Positions 38,465-50,611 of a stretch of DNA of 64,000 bases are shown one piece after another; the first letter of the stretch is position 1; each line of letters begins with the position of its first letter. Source of the stretch: Diabrotica undecimpunctata (taxonomy: Eukaryota; Arthropoda; Insecta; Coleoptera; Chrysomelidae); the NCBI RefSeq assembly GCF_040954645.1, contig NC_092806.1, positions 108,890,231 to 108,954,230 on the forward strand. The letters are read 5' to 3'. Under the pieces are notes generated by a model. It was not told the DNA's origin, did no database searches, and worked only from the letters and a program-made list of their open reading frames with translations. Made by a program: the position numbers and the translations under genes.

Positions 38465-39249
38465 AGAAAGACATTTCACCTTCAGAATACCTATATTCTG
38501 AAACAAATCCTATCGAATTTTCTTATCCCAAGATAATCAGTTATGCTTTAACTGCAAACAGCAAGGACATAATGCTAATAATTGTAAAAATCCAACAAAC
38601 TCTCAAAAATCACCCACACCTCAAACTATTTCAACATCGTTAAACACTCCTTCACAAATGGACACCATTGGGAAAAACTTCCCAATCAGAAATCTACTTC
38701 CTTAACAAACAGTACAAATCTTGAACATGTCGAACCAAAAGAATTTTCAGTTACCAATACCATTACACCTCCAGAAAATAACAGCCCTATATGACTAGAT
38801 ATTACTGAACAGACAAGCCGTAAACGTGACTTAGATGATATTCTATCACCTTCACTAACATATACACCAGCTCTGTCAGAAAAAGATAAACAAACAGAAA
38901 TAAATTTTAGGAAACCTACACAAAAACCCAAGAAAAGTTCTGATACTGACCTAAAAACAATAATAAATGAACATTCACCACCATGTATCCTTAATCAAGA
39001 CCAATTTATAGATCTGTTAGAAAACGCACCAGCTTCTTCAAATATTATCAAAACTATAACTAATTATACACATGATTTTACTGGATTACTAGCAATGATT
39101 AGTAACTTATAATATGTGCACTTAACAGATAGATCTCTTAAAATCAAATGTACCAAACTTAGAAAAAAATCACAAAACACCTAAATGACGAACTCTCTTC
39201 TACTGACAACGAAAATGAGCTTGTACTTGACACAGACCCAGAGTCTTAA
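38465..39249 (+). pseudogene. Jockey-type ORF1 remnant
   Basis: The 5' end is lost. The first block RIFLSQDNQLCFNCKQQGHN continues ANNC, one CCHC zinc knuckle, matching the knuckle of the intact ORF1 at 55854-57422. The C-terminal region reads TLKTIINEHSPPCILNQDQF, also matching that ORF1. It ends ENELVLDTDPES before a TAA. Several shifts and stops break it. ORF1 proteins of this kind bind the element RNA. Confidence 0.7.
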
Positions 39250-39284
39250 TAAAATTAAAACTTTTTTACAACTAGAAAGTAAAA

Positions 39285-40130
39285 ATGGCGTCGTTTTATT
39301 TAATTATTCAGTGAAATATAAACGGATACTATAATAACTTACCGATGTTAAAAATTCTACAATCAGAGTATCTACCAGATATTATTTGTCTTCAAGAAAC
39401 GAATCTTAAGAGCAACCAAGAATCTTGTTTATATACTTATCAAAGTTTTTAAAAAAATAGAATAAACCAAAGAATAGCAAGCGGTGGAGTGAAAATTCTT
39501 GTAAATAACAAATTAACCACAGGTAGGTTACCCCTGCAAACACATTTAGAAGCTGTAGCTTTTTCTCTAGAAGGGAACACAAAAATAAATATTTGCACGA
39601 TTTACTTACTTGGACAACTAACTGAAAAACAGGACCTTTTTAACCTCGTGAGGCAAATACCTTCTCCGCGTATTTTAACAGGTGATTTTAATGCTTACAA
39701 TAGTATTTGGGGTTCTACATATGATAACATAAGAGGACTTATTATTGAAGAATTAATAGATCAGTATAAATTATCACTGTTGAATGATGGACGCCCTACA
39801 AGATTCAATATACAAACAGGCGAATCAACGCCCTTGGACTTAACGATAGCGGATAATAACTTCTCTGCATTAATGACATGGGACAGATTAGACTACACTT
39901 ATAACAGTGATCATTACCCAATAATAATCACCAATAACTTGTTCAATCCCAAAAATGGAAAGCACACCTCTAGGTGGAAAACGAAAGAAGCAAATTGGAT
40001 ATTATTTGAAAATATTATAGAAAAACATGTCACAAACTGTAAAATATCCAACAATATTGACACAGACATCGAAACCTTCTTCAGCATCATCTTAAAAGCA
40101 GCCGAGGTAACCATTAAAAAAAACTGATTA
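39285..40130 (+). pseudogene. Jockey-type ORF2: endonuclease domain
   Basis: It follows ORF1 by 35 bases. Visible are NINGYYNNLPML (with a stop where Trp is usual), YLPDIICLQETNL (catalytic Glu), ILTGDFNAYNSIWGS (catalytic Asp/Asn) and YNSDHYPIII (Asp-His pair). Those blocks define the apurinic-type endonuclease that nicks target DNA. The stretch from 39489 to 40127 is open for 212 codons. It is cut from the RT by the fold-back repeat at 40131. Confidence 0.8.
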
Positions 40131-40429
40131 CTATTTAAATGGGAATAAGCCACAATTAAAGGTAAAGTTCGTTTATTGACGTTTCAATTTCCACTTCGGA
40201 AATCGTTCTCAAAATACAAACATTAGTAAATTAAACAATTTTTTTTAAATACAAAAATTTGTGTAATTAACTAATGTTTGTATTTTCAGAACGATTTCCG
40301 AAGTGGAAATTGAAACGTCAATAAACGTACTTTAACATTTAATTGTGGCTTTTTCCCATTTAAATAGCAATATTACTTTAAAATGCCACAAGAAAATAGC
40401 TTCAGAACAATATTAAAAAAACTGCACTT
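40131..40429. repeat. Fold-back repeat (type B, stem then GAAACGTC) inserted in ORF2
   Basis: About 100-base arms (from CTATTTAAATGGGAATAAGCC at 40131, and its inverse ending near 40367) enclose a short spacer. Each arm holds ACGATTTCCGAAGTGGAAAT and GAAACGTC. The stretch up to about 40420 (ATGCCACAAGAAAATAGCTTC) recurs at 51023 and 54187, so it belongs to the repeat. The same repeat flanks the Penelope-like RT at 51-54 kb. Confidence 0.75.
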
Positions 40430-41575
40430 GTTACAAAACATAGAATTTCAAAAACTTAAAGCTACAGCTCAGTTAGCAATAAAAACTTCAAAAAGAAATT
40501 CGTGGGCTCAATTAGTGTCCAGTATAAACAGTAGGACCTCTATGTCTGAAATGTGGAAGAATGTCAAAAAAATATCTGGAATACCGGCTTATAAAATCAC
40601 TCAACTAAAGAAAGATAATATAATAATCACAGATAACCTAGAAATAGCAGAAGAATTTGCTAATACGTATAAAAATAGATCTAATACAAGCAAATATAAT
40701 AATAATTTAATCAACTTTAAACAGAACGAAGAATGCAATGTAATTATACCGTTTGTAAATGACACAGATGCTTTAAAGACCAAATTTAATATAAATGAAT
40801 ACAAAGATGCATTAAACTGATTTAAAGAGACTAGTGGGGGTCCAGATAATATCCCAATGGTTTTTCTTAAGCATTTACCTGAGAATGCACACAATCATCT
40901 TTTTAACATATTTAATATTATTTGGACAGAACAAAAATTTCCAACAGCATGGAGAGATTCTATTATAATACCAATATTAAAACCAAAATGTCCCAAAACA
41001 GATCCTGAGTATTATAGACCAATTGCGCTATCATGTACCGCATTAAAACTGTTAGAAAAAATGGTCAACCGTCGTCTCATCTAGACACTTAAAGACCGAA
41101 ATATTATTCTAGAACAAAGTGGTTTCCGACAAAATAGATCAACTCTAGACAATATCATAGACCTAGAAAGCAGTGTACATGAAGCCTTCTCCCTTAATCA
41201 AAAATGTATTGGAATACTCTTCGACATTAAAAGAACCTTTGATACAGCTTGGCGCCACCATATCATCAGATTACTGTACGATTTAGAAATTAAAGGACAT
41301 TGCCTTGCATTTATAAAAAACTTCTTATATAAAAGGTATATGCAAGTTAGAGTAAATGGTAATTTGTCGTCAAAAGTGGAATTTGAAAATGGAATTTCTC
41401 AGGGATCTGTTATAAGTCCTACGCGCTATTTATAATTGTCATAAATGATGTTCTACGAAATTTAAAACTTCCACTTAAAGGCCGTTTATATGCTGATGAT
41501 CTCGTAATATTTGTTCAAAGCAAAAACTTAAACAACCTCCTCACAACTTGCACAGAGTTTCTTGTTAATTAATGC
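40420..41575 (+). pseudogene. Jockey-type ORF2: reverse transcriptase, 3'-truncated
   Basis: It resumes at LHLLQNIEFQKLKATAQLAI and continues with SGGPDNIPMVFLKHLP, WRDSIIIPILKPK, YYRPIALSCTALKLLEKMVN, QSGFRQNRSTLDNI and NGISQGSVISPT. After a shift RLYADDLVIFVQ appears at about 41490, with the catalytic YADD. Stops at 40818 and 41082 and at least one shift break it. It ends abruptly near 41575, losing the thumb and RNase H. Confidence 0.8.
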
Positions 41576-41619
41576 ATGTTTCCAATTAATGCAGTTATAT
41601 AATTATTTTTTGCTGTCAG

Positions 41620-42075
41620 TAGTTTATGGTCAGTTCCACTTGTCCTGCTCCTCTTCTTTATCATCTCTTATCACATCTTCTATCTTTATTGTGGTATCTT
41701 GTTCGACTATTACGTAGTTTATTATCGATTTTAGCTTTCGTGATTCTTGCGTCGCTGTTTTATGAATGTTTTTATGTCTGAAGAATCCGTTGGTGATTTT
41801 AGGTTGTTTAGTTTGCATAATTCAATCAGTCGTTCTCCGTTATCGTTTTGTTAATCCTGTTTAAATCCCCATACCACTTTATCGTTTTCTTTTTTTCCGG
41901 TTCTGCCGTTAAGATCTCCTCTTATAATTATCTCCATGTTATTCGTCATTAGCTCTATTTGATGTTGATGTTGTTCCGTGAAATTTTCTTTTTCTACTCT
42001 CGGGGAATTGTCTGTTGGTGCATATACTCCGAGTATTACTGTCTCTTTACTGTATATGTCTATATACATTTTAAT
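41620..42075 (-). pseudogene. LINE endonuclease fragment
   Basis: From 42069 down, VILGVYAPTDNSPRVEKENF and MEIIIRGDLNGRTGKKENDK read in one frame. After a shift come KITNGFFRHKNIHKTAT and RKLKSIINYVIVEQDT. These are the GVYAPT, GDFN, FFxHKDIHK and IDYIIV blocks of LINE endonucleases. The catalytic GDFNA is GDLNG. It is on the opposite strand to both neighbours. Confidence 0.7.
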
Positions 42076-42089
42076 TATTCTCTAGTTGA

Positions 42090-42795
42090 TAATGTAGAAT
42101 AGTGAATGCATTCAAATGGGACTTGACATCAACACAGATAAGACCAAATTTATGATGGTATCAAGGAGTCCAATAAATAATGAACAACTAACTCTTGGTG
42201 GACAGCAAATAGAGAGAGTGACAAAATATAAATATCTGGGAGCTTACATCAACACAGAATTAGATCCAGACCAAGAGATCCGGGTACAAATAGAAATGGC
42301 AAGGGCAGCGTTCTTAAAATTCAAACAATTGTTCTGTGACAAAAATCTGAATATTGTGCTGAGACTGAGGTTTGTTGAATGTTACGTCTGGTCGCAACTA
42401 TTGTACGGGGTAGAAACATGGACGCAAATAGTTAAAAAGATTAAAGCCTTTGAACTTTGGATATACCGGAGAATATTGAGAATCCCATGGACTGCCAGGT
42501 TCACCAATGAGGAAGTGCTGAGAAGAATGGGTCGAGACAAAAAATTGTTGAGAACGATAAAAGTACGCAAGACTGCATACCTTGGACACATACTAAGAAA
42601 TAATAAATATAGCCTTCTGCAGGTCATCATGCAGGGTAGAGTCGATGGCAAAAAGGGAATAGGTAGAAAGAGGAAGTCATGGCTGCGAAATATTCTGACT
42701 GGACAAACATGACTGTAGACGAATTATTCCACGTTTTAAAAGACAGAGAAGCTTTTAAAAATGTGGTCGTCAACCTCCGTTAATGGGGACGGCAT
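42090..42795 (+). pseudogene. LINE RT thumb and C-terminal tail
   Basis: An open stretch of about 200 codons begins MGLDINTDKTKFMMVSRSP. It contains TKYKYLGAYINTELDP, LLYGVETWTQ, RRILRIPWTARFTNEEVLRR and TAYLGHILRNNKYSLLQVI. A shift at about 42700 moves the tail to another frame (NMTVDELFHVLKDREAFKNV). It ends in GGAAGAAGAAG. It is a 5'-truncated LINE lacking the catalytic palm, of the same lineage as 59603-60205 and 6561-6800. Confidence 0.8.
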
Positions 42796-42819
42796 AGGAA
42801 GAAGAAGTTGATTAGCTTT

Positions 42820-43390
42820 TTTACCATCACTTAAACTAATTTAAAGGGCTTTTTTCTCTTCAGTCTTTTAGTTAGCTCTCTGTTGTCAACGAGCTGGATT
42901 ACTTTAACATTCACATGGCAACGTCTTCTCGATAATTGTAGCCAAAGTTTCCATACCCAGGTCCTTGTAGAGGTTTGCTGTTTCTCACGTACCAAGGAGC
43001 ATTTACAATATTTTTTAATACGTTATTCTAAAATTTCTGAATTCTCCCTATATTACTTTTCTTTGCACATCCCCAGAGTTAGCTGCCATGAGTCCAAATA
43101 GGTATTTGTATTTATATTTGTTTATTTAGTAAAAGCCTGTTGTATAAAGATAAAAAGAGGACTTTCTTTCGAGCATCCAATACATTTTTTTGTGTCTTCT
43201 ACGAAGTTCTTCCCATTTCTTCTTAACATGAACTTTCCAGCGTAGTTGTGCATCTAATGTTATACGTGGGTATTTTGCTGTATTTGTATATGGTACGTGA
43301 TTACTATTAATTGTAACTGGTATATTTTGTATATTTTAATTGGTAAGGTTAACGTGTACAGACATAGTTTCGTTTAGCCTAGTTTTCATT
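42820..43390 (-). pseudogene. Jockey-type LINE RT thumb remnant
   Basis: From 43390 down, frames read TINSNHVPYTNTAKYPRITL, RWKVHVKKKWEELRRRHKKM, YWMLERKSSLYLYNRLLL, and, broken, NNVLKNIVNAPWYV-like blocks near 42990. This is the post-palm region of Jockey-type RTs (AKYLGMTLD, RKMYWL, NAPWYV). It is much decayed. Confidence 0.55.
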
Positions 43391-43439
43391 TTCGATTCAA
43401 GTTTATTGGAAGTTGAATTACCCAAAAATTTAGATCCGT

Positions 43440-43970
43440 CCTTCGAAATCAGATATCGAATTGATGAACAGGCATAGAGCAAATTTTAAAAACTTTGGTC
43501 CTTAATATCCAATGACTTGAATAATTGAATTTGGCAATCCAAACGTTTGCAAATACTTGGAAACATTTTCAAAACGCTATGATGGTCTGAACTTTTGTAT
43601 GCATATGAAACTTGGACTTTAAACGTAGATTTCATAAATACAATCAAAGCATTTGAAATTTGGTTGTATCGAACAATATTCAAAATATAATAATTAACTA
43701 AACAAAATGAGCTCTATGAAATATCATTAAGAGATCATCTTTCCAGTTCCGGACATATGATTAGAGAACCAAGATCCTTCGGCTGGTTCTTAACGGTATA
43801 TTTGAAGGAAACAAATTGATAAGGCGGAAAAAATTTTCCTGGTTGAGAAATTTGCGCCAGTGGATAGGTGTAACAGCAGACCAATTGCTACACGTAGCCT
43901 AAGACCGAGATCAATATAAGAATGGTATAAGCAGTCGCCGACATTTCCAGGACTCAAACAAGAAGACCAT
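43440..43970 (+). pseudogene. LINE RT tail remnant
   Basis: The plus strand reads AYETWTLNVDFINTIKAFEI, then WLYRTIFKI, and after several breaks KKFSWLRNLRQWIGVTADQL. The same blocks in better shape occur at 42090-42795. Many shifts; no catalytic region. Confidence 0.6.
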
Positions 43971-44105
43971 AAAAGGTTAAAATACAGGAACTGAACAAAT
44001 TAATAAAAAAACGCGAAATCAAATTGCCATGACTATGTTTGCGAGAAAAAAAAAAAAATGAAAATTCCATATTAGTACAATAGTGAACCTTTGAAAATGT
44101 ATATA

Positions 44106-46170
44106 CAGTGTGGATATTAAGTCTTACCACCACCCCCCCTCCCCTAGTGAACTCGGTTATTTAAGACAAAGATGAAAAACGCTCAGACCCGTCAATTTTT
44201 ATTTTAATAGAGGAATTTTATAACATAAAAAAAATTGTCACCCCTTTCATCCCTTTCACTTGACAACAGCTACTTCCTCAGATTTTTTAAATGGCAATGG
44301 GGGTCGTGCAATAGTTCGTTGGAAAGGGTTTGAAAAGAAGAATGTTAAAATCTATCACACTTTACTTTAACTTTAAGGATCTGTTTGTTAATAACGATTT
44401 ATTGTTTGGAGATACACTTTGCGATACAACAATACAAAAGTAGGTACACTGGTTTTGTTTAAATATGGGACATTCGGTATAACAAAATTTATTTAATTTT
44501 TATTCTTGAACGTTTATACCGAATTATTTTTTTGCAGAATAAATACTTTTGTGTCGTTAAAACATATCATGGTTGGAACAATTTTTTAAATAATCTAGTT
44601 GGCGTGTATAGTTTTTGACAACTGTCATAAAAACCAAGCAATTAGCACTGTTGATTGTAAAGAATATTGACAAGAACTTGAGATTTGGTGAGCTTTAGTG
44701 GTAAACTGTAAATTTTTAGTATTAAAAATTCAAAACAATCAGAATGGCACCACCTCGTATTTAGTAGACAAATGTGAAGCAATTTTAATATTAAGCGAAG
44801 TAGGCCGTAACTACCATGAAGCTGTGAGAATATTTAATAACCGTTTTCCGAATCTTCCAATTGATCGACATTACTATAGACTACTTGTCACCAAATTTTG
44901 TAAAACTGGTTCTGTCGAAAACAAGAAACGGGATGGTAAAAAAAGATTTCTGAGGAAAAGCAAGTAGATATTTTGTCTCAATTTGTAGTAAATCCATCCA
45001 GTTCAACTAGAAATGTTGCTCGCTAATGCAAAGTAAGTCACAGGACTGTCTTAAACATTTTAAAAAAGCAAAAATTTCATCCCTATAAGATGAAAATGGT
45101 ACACGAATTGACAGAGGATGATCCAGATCGACGACTGCAATATTGTGAAACTATGGATAATAATATTTCACAAGATCCAAGTTATTTAAGACATATTTGT
45201 TTTTTCGATGAAGCTACATTCTATTTAAATGGTCATGTACATCGACAAAATGTAAGATATTGGTCTGACGAAAACTCTCGATTGTTTCGAGAGTGTCATA
45301 CTCAATTTCCCACTAAATTAACTGTTTGGGCAGGTATACTAGGGGATCACATTATAGTCCCTTTTTTTATCGAAGGCAATTTAACGGGGGAAAGCTATCT
45401 TAATCTATTGGAAACACAAATAATTCCTGCAATTCATGATGTGCTTAGAAACAATCCAGGCGAATTCACCAAAGATATTATGTTCCAGCAAGATGGAGCT
45501 CCGCCTCATTACGATGCTGGCGTTCGAATTTTTTTAAATAATTTGTATCCGAGAAGATGGATTGGACGTCGTGGATTCATTGAATGGCCACCAAGATCAC
45601 CAGATCTTACTCCTCTAGATTTTTACCTATGGGGTTACCTTAAATCCAAACTGTATGGGAGCCAGTTGACGACAGTTGATGAACTCCGTCAAATAATAAT
45701 CGAAGAATGTCATAGGATTGATATGCACACCCTACAAAGGGTTAGGGAGGCAACGAAACAAAGAATCTACTTCTGCCAGGAAGTAAATGGAGATTTCGAG
45801 CATCTCCTGCAATAATTTAAGTTTTCTTTAGGGTAATTTGCCAGTTCCTTTAATTTTAAAGATGTAATTAATACATTATTTCTTGTATATTTTATTTTAA
45901 ATAAAACCATTATGCCATACAACATTTCAAACTTATACATTTTTGAATTCTTCTTTTCAAACCCTTTCCAACAAACTATCGCACGACCCCCATTGCTATA
46001 TAAAAAATCTGAGGGGGTAGCTATCAAGTGAAGGGGATGAAAGGGGTGACAATTTTTTTTATGTTATAAAATACCTCTATTAAAATAAAAATTGACGGGT
46101 CCGAGCGTTTTTCATCTTTGTCTTAAATAACGGAGTCCACTAGGGGGGGTAAGACTTAATATCCACACTG
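44106..46170 (+). mobile_element. Mariner-type transposon with long inverted repeats
   Basis: It starts CAGTGTGGATATTAAGTC and ends with the inverse, flanked by TA on each side, the IS630-Tc1-mariner target. The inverted repeats are about 230 bases each (44106-44343 and about 45947-46170), with small mismatches. One transposase gene lies between them. The element is 2,065 bp. Confidence 0.9.
44698..45815 (+). pseudogene. Mariner-type transposase (DD41D spacing), nearly intact
   Basis: The N-terminal helix-turn-helix region includes VGRNYHEAVRIFNNRFP and KTGSVENKKRDGKK. One frameshift near 44950 and a TAA near 45023 break the linker. The C-terminal 241 codons from 45090 are open and hold the catalytic core FFDEATFYLNGHV, FQQDGAPPHY and WPPRSPDLTPLDFYLWG. 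I count 41 residues between the second Asp (QQD) and the third (PLD), a DD41D signature. The DNA cut-and-paste reaction would need a repaired linker. Only two lesions suggest recent loss. Flanking long repeats complete the element. Confidence 0.85.
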
Positions 46171-47299
46171 TATAAATGTATAATTATAAGAAAGAATAAG
46201 AATTTTTATATCTTCTGTTTACGTATTCCTTAACTATGTAAATACATTTTAAATTGAATAAACCCTTTTTTTCATTTTCACTGCTCATTTTTGTCACCGA
46301 AATCCTGTTGTGTAATCAATTTTAATAGGAATGCCGTGATATTCCAGGATTATTCAATAAACGAAATGACCCGAAAAGCTTTCTAATAAATGGCGTGTTA
46401 TATTTTACGAAACGTGCTGAAATTCAAAATGAATCGCTTTGTCAACTGTTTACATTGTTTGGATTAATCTGAAAAGTATACAAAGTGTATATGGATGCAA
46501 TAATTAATATACCCAAAGATTAAAAATTTATATTTTTATATAAAAGTAATTAATACAAGGGCGTGGGTTTTTATAATGACGAATTTTTTACATACATTTT
46601 TCTTAGATATTATTTTATATGGGATTATTGATTATAATGAGAATTATATTTTACATTTGCCTTGACGTTTCGATTTCCAATCCGGAAATCAAAAAATTCT
46701 GAAATAAAAATTATAAATGACCTTAATTAGGTTAAGTAAATACAGGAAAATTATGATTATCTAAACTTATTACCACTTTTTCGGCCTTTTTTTCAATTAT
46801 ATTAGACACTATCGAATTATATCGCGAAAAAGGAAAGGTTTAAGTACCTAATGAAGCCAGGCCAAAATACAAAAGAGTCTCGACAGCAGGCGCTAAAGCT
46901 TATCCCAAGGTCACAAAGATAAATTTAATCTGCACACAAAAGATCACGTCACAGTGTGGAAAGATCTACGGGGTTAAACGAATAGTTTATATACAATCGA
47001 CTAATATTTGCAAGTAATTTTGGATTTATCGTATGACAATTTATTGATCCCCGTTTTGTTTCATATCCAGTATCTTCCTTAACATTAATTACATATTTAA
47101 AAAATAACAAACACAATAAATAATAAAATGGAGCCTAATTTATGTGTTCTAATGTGTTCAGAATATTCAGAAAAAGTTTCTTATGTTGAGGTAAACAATT
47201 ACCTAGAGTGCCAAGTGGTATAAATTAGATTAGAAATAAATGGGACAAGTTCAAAAAATTTAAAGACATGTCCTTTTTTTATTAGTCTAGTCGTCAGAG
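46171..47299. other. Unassigned; contains one type-B stem motif on the minus strand near 46660-46705
   Basis: CTTGACGTTTCGATTTCC (46662 on) reads on the minus strand as GGAAATCGAAACGTC after a 7-bp stem, the motif of the fold-back repeats at 40.1 and 50.9 kb. The rest is AT-rich and unrecognised. Confidence 0.45.
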
Positions 47300-50200
47300 A
47301 TGTTACCTCTAAAAACCATACGAACAAGCTGAATTTTGGTGAGAATGTTAATTTTTAAGCCTCAAAAAAGATTCAAGAAAGTTTACAACTTTTACCCTAA
47401 GGCTTTCCCCTTAAACCCCCATTGCGGGGTGAAGGGGAATATATTTACCACGAATCTGTACGCGGTAGAAAAAATGATTTCAACAAAAAATGTAAATGAG
47501 ATAATGTTTAACAAAAATGTTTATTAGTACTTTTTGTGCAGAATCAATCGTTCTCTCAGAAACAACGTTTGAAGCGACCGGTTATTTTCAATGACCGCGC
47601 GCGCGAAAACAATTTTAAATAAGTTGTATTCATTCGACAGTAAAAATTCAATATCTTTTGATAAAACTATCTTATCGACAAAAATCAAAATGGGTTTTAA
47701 TCTGGGATAGGTCCCGTTAAGTTATGTTACGCCATATGTCCCATGTAGAATTTTTTTCTTACTTTGTAATAAAATTACAGTCAACATAAAAATGCTATTT
47801 TCAGGTATAATTAAATATATTATTTTTCTTTATATTACAAATTGTCTTATTACAAAATGTAAACCATACAGCTAATTCGAACCACGTTTGGCAGAAAAAT
47901 AAGTATAAGTATAAAATCAATAATGGTCTTATAAAATTGAACTATGTGGGCTAGTTTTCGAATGTTAAATAAAAAAGTTAAACGAAGGTTAAACAAAAGT
48001 AAACAATATTATATTAAGCACAATGTATTAGATTTGTAATATAAGTAACATAAGTTTTTTGCGGTAATTTAGATTTTACAAATTTATTATTTATTAAGAT
48101 GCATCACTCAGAAATCAGGAATCAGAATGCAATCAATATACACCAATGTTGTTGTTCCAGTGTGTTCTTTGCATATTGCTTTTGTGTAAGAACTACAAGT
48201 TTTGCGGGTATCAATTTTTCTTGACAGGACAATATGAGCACTTTATTTTGTTCTATGAAGTTGTCGGTTGTGAAACTGGATTGTTCCTGATCTGTAGAAT
48301 ATCCCGAATTTTTTGCTTTAGGCTAATGGAAAAACTTGAATATGATGACCCTTTTTCTAAATGTGGTTTTATCAACTGTTTTGCTAAGTTTGAAATAAAA
48401 CTTCTTCTTTCTAATAAGGTGTTAGTATTACTCCTATAAATTATTTGGCCATTTACAGTAGCTATGTTGAGATTACAAAAAAGAGTAAATGGCCATTTTT
48501 CTAATTCTGGTTACATTATATTCTGACTTTCTCCTATCTACAACATCCACGCCTCCTTTAGTTAAATTATAAAATGTTATCATCTCTGGTTTGTTCTCAC
48601 TCTATATCAATCGAATCGTCATCGTGCATCGTTGATAACGTTAGGACGGTTTTTTTGTTGGGTTTACGAGACTATAGTGTAGTGATTTTCATTCTGGTCA
48701 TATGCAAACATGCTGCTATGAACTGGTCGACCTTTTACAGTGAGAAAGTCTAAAGGTAAACCCCTTTTATTTTTTCTTATTGTGCCTACAACAGTAACTC
48801 TGTGGTTCACAAACAGATCATTTGCCAAAGGAATAGATGTAAAATAATAATTGCCCATGGTAATATTTCGACCAGTATTATTAATGGGTTTTATTAATCT
48901 TCTTACAACGCTCGATGCATTATTTTGCAGTACGTAGGAGCCTTCTGGTTGTTTCCTAGTATAAATCTCCATACTGTGGACATAAAATGTTTGTGCATCA
49001 ACCAGCGCGTAGATTTTAATGCCATACTTCTGAGGTTTATTTGCTATATATTGATGAAAACGGCACTTACCACGAAAACCTTTCAACATCTCGTCCAAAT
49101 AGCTTTCTAATAGGAGCTAAATTATCAACAGCTATCCTTCCTGGTCTGTTTTGACTATCATCAAAACGAATACCTCGCACAAGGACATGGAAGCGCTTCT
49201 GTGTCATAGCGGCAGCAAAATATGCAGCTGCTGTTTCATCGTTCGCCCACAATTCATGAGTGCTCAAATGCTGCCTCTTTTTTATTCCAGCCAAATATAG
49301 AACCCCAATAAACGCACATATTTCATGGAAATCTGTTGCCGGACAATCTTTTTCCAGTTTATACGATTTCCGCATAACCGCAAGTTGTTTATTTGTATGT
49401 TGTACATTTTCTAGAGTATTATCAGGAAAAAAAGTTTCCAACAGTCCAGAACAGTACACTTTGATGCTACTGCTTTTACACCTGGTAAGTTGAATAATAA
49501 TATTTTGTCTTTTTGTTTTTGATACAGGTTTTGTCATTGTATGTTTTAACCAAACTGTTCCATCTTTGCCAATAAATTGAGGAAATTTTGAGGGAACTGT
49601 AGTTATTGCTATAGATTCGTCAATTGCGTCACATAATTCAAAATTATCATCGTTTTCTGACTGCTTCGTGTCGTGAATACTATGTGCAGAAGAAGCGTCA
49701 TTTTCTGAGTCAGAATAATCTGATATTGGTTCTGCTTCTACTTCTTTGTTTCACTTTAAAAGTTGATTCCTGGTTTTAATGTCAAAAATATCCATTCTGG
49801 AAAAAAAAATAAATTTATTTATTACATAAGCATATATTAGGTATATTGAGAACAAATAACATATCCATAAAACAACAATATAAATAATAAGTATGTTAAA
49901 TTTAATAATAATTGTTAATATCAGGTATTCTTAGAAATGTTACTTGTATATTACCGTCCGTCACCCACTAGATAACGATAGGTACTAAATAAAATAATAA
50001 CGGTCGTCTTCCCACCACTCAAAATGTTACAAGCCCAGAGACGTACCTGAGGCAATGCTGAAGGCCCAAGACGTTAAAAAAATTATTATCAAAATTATAA
50101 TAAGAAATAGTAAAGAGTGAGATTTTTCTCACCACGAGACCGATCCCGGGTTAAAGGAGAAAGTGAGTTTCTATAAAGTTTCTTAAAAGTTAAATAAATA

Positions 50201-50580
50201 AACACTTAGTGATGTTATTAAATGGAACTGGTCATTACATATGACCGGTCATATTCAATATCGTTTACCTGACATTGAATATGACCGGTCGCTTCAAGCG
50301 TTGTTTCTAGTTCATTCTACAGAAAAAGTGCTAATAAAGATATTTGTTCAAAATTATCCTAGCTACATTTGTTTTTTCAAAATATTTTTTCTACGGCATA
50401 CAGATTCTTGATAAAACAATTTTTTCTGTTTTGCCCCATACAAAGGGGGGTTTTAGGTAGAAGCTGGGGGTAAAAGTGATAAACTTTGTATGGGTTTTTG
50501 CATTTTTGAGATTATAAGATTGATATTCTCAGCAAAATTCATTGTTCGCATGATTTTTAGAGGTTCAGCTGTATTTTCCA
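47300..50580 (-). mobile_element. piggyBac-type element between long inverted repeats
   Basis: Imperfect inverted repeats of roughly 270-300 bases flank the transposase remnant. Matching blocks are 47305-47605 and 50245-50580, for example CGTTTGAAGCGACCGGTTAT on the left and the inverse of ATGACCGGTCGCTTCAAGCG on the right. I did not find a convincing TTAA target pair, so the exact ends are open, and the repeats could belong to an outer element. Confidence 0.55.
48060..49795 (-). pseudogene. piggyBac transposase, broken
   Basis: It starts at Met 49795 with MDIFDIKTRNQLLK, a stop, and an acidic N-terminus (SDYSDSENDASS). The frame 49537-49067 holds ALEHTNKQ-like and FHEICAFIGVLYLAGIKKRQ, then RFHVLVRGIRFDD. 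After a deletion the frame 49098-48664 holds DEMLKGFRGKCRFHQYI (first catalytic Asp), KPQKYGIKIYALVDA and TGRNITMGNYYFTSIPLA. In the last block Gly stands where the family has the second catalytic Asp. Further down, broken, GGVDVVDRRKSEYNVTRIR is the third Asp region. The order is right for piggyBac; it is inactive. Confidence 0.8.
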
Positions 50581-50611
50581 TAAAAACATTTTATACGTGG
50601 TGTATCATGTA

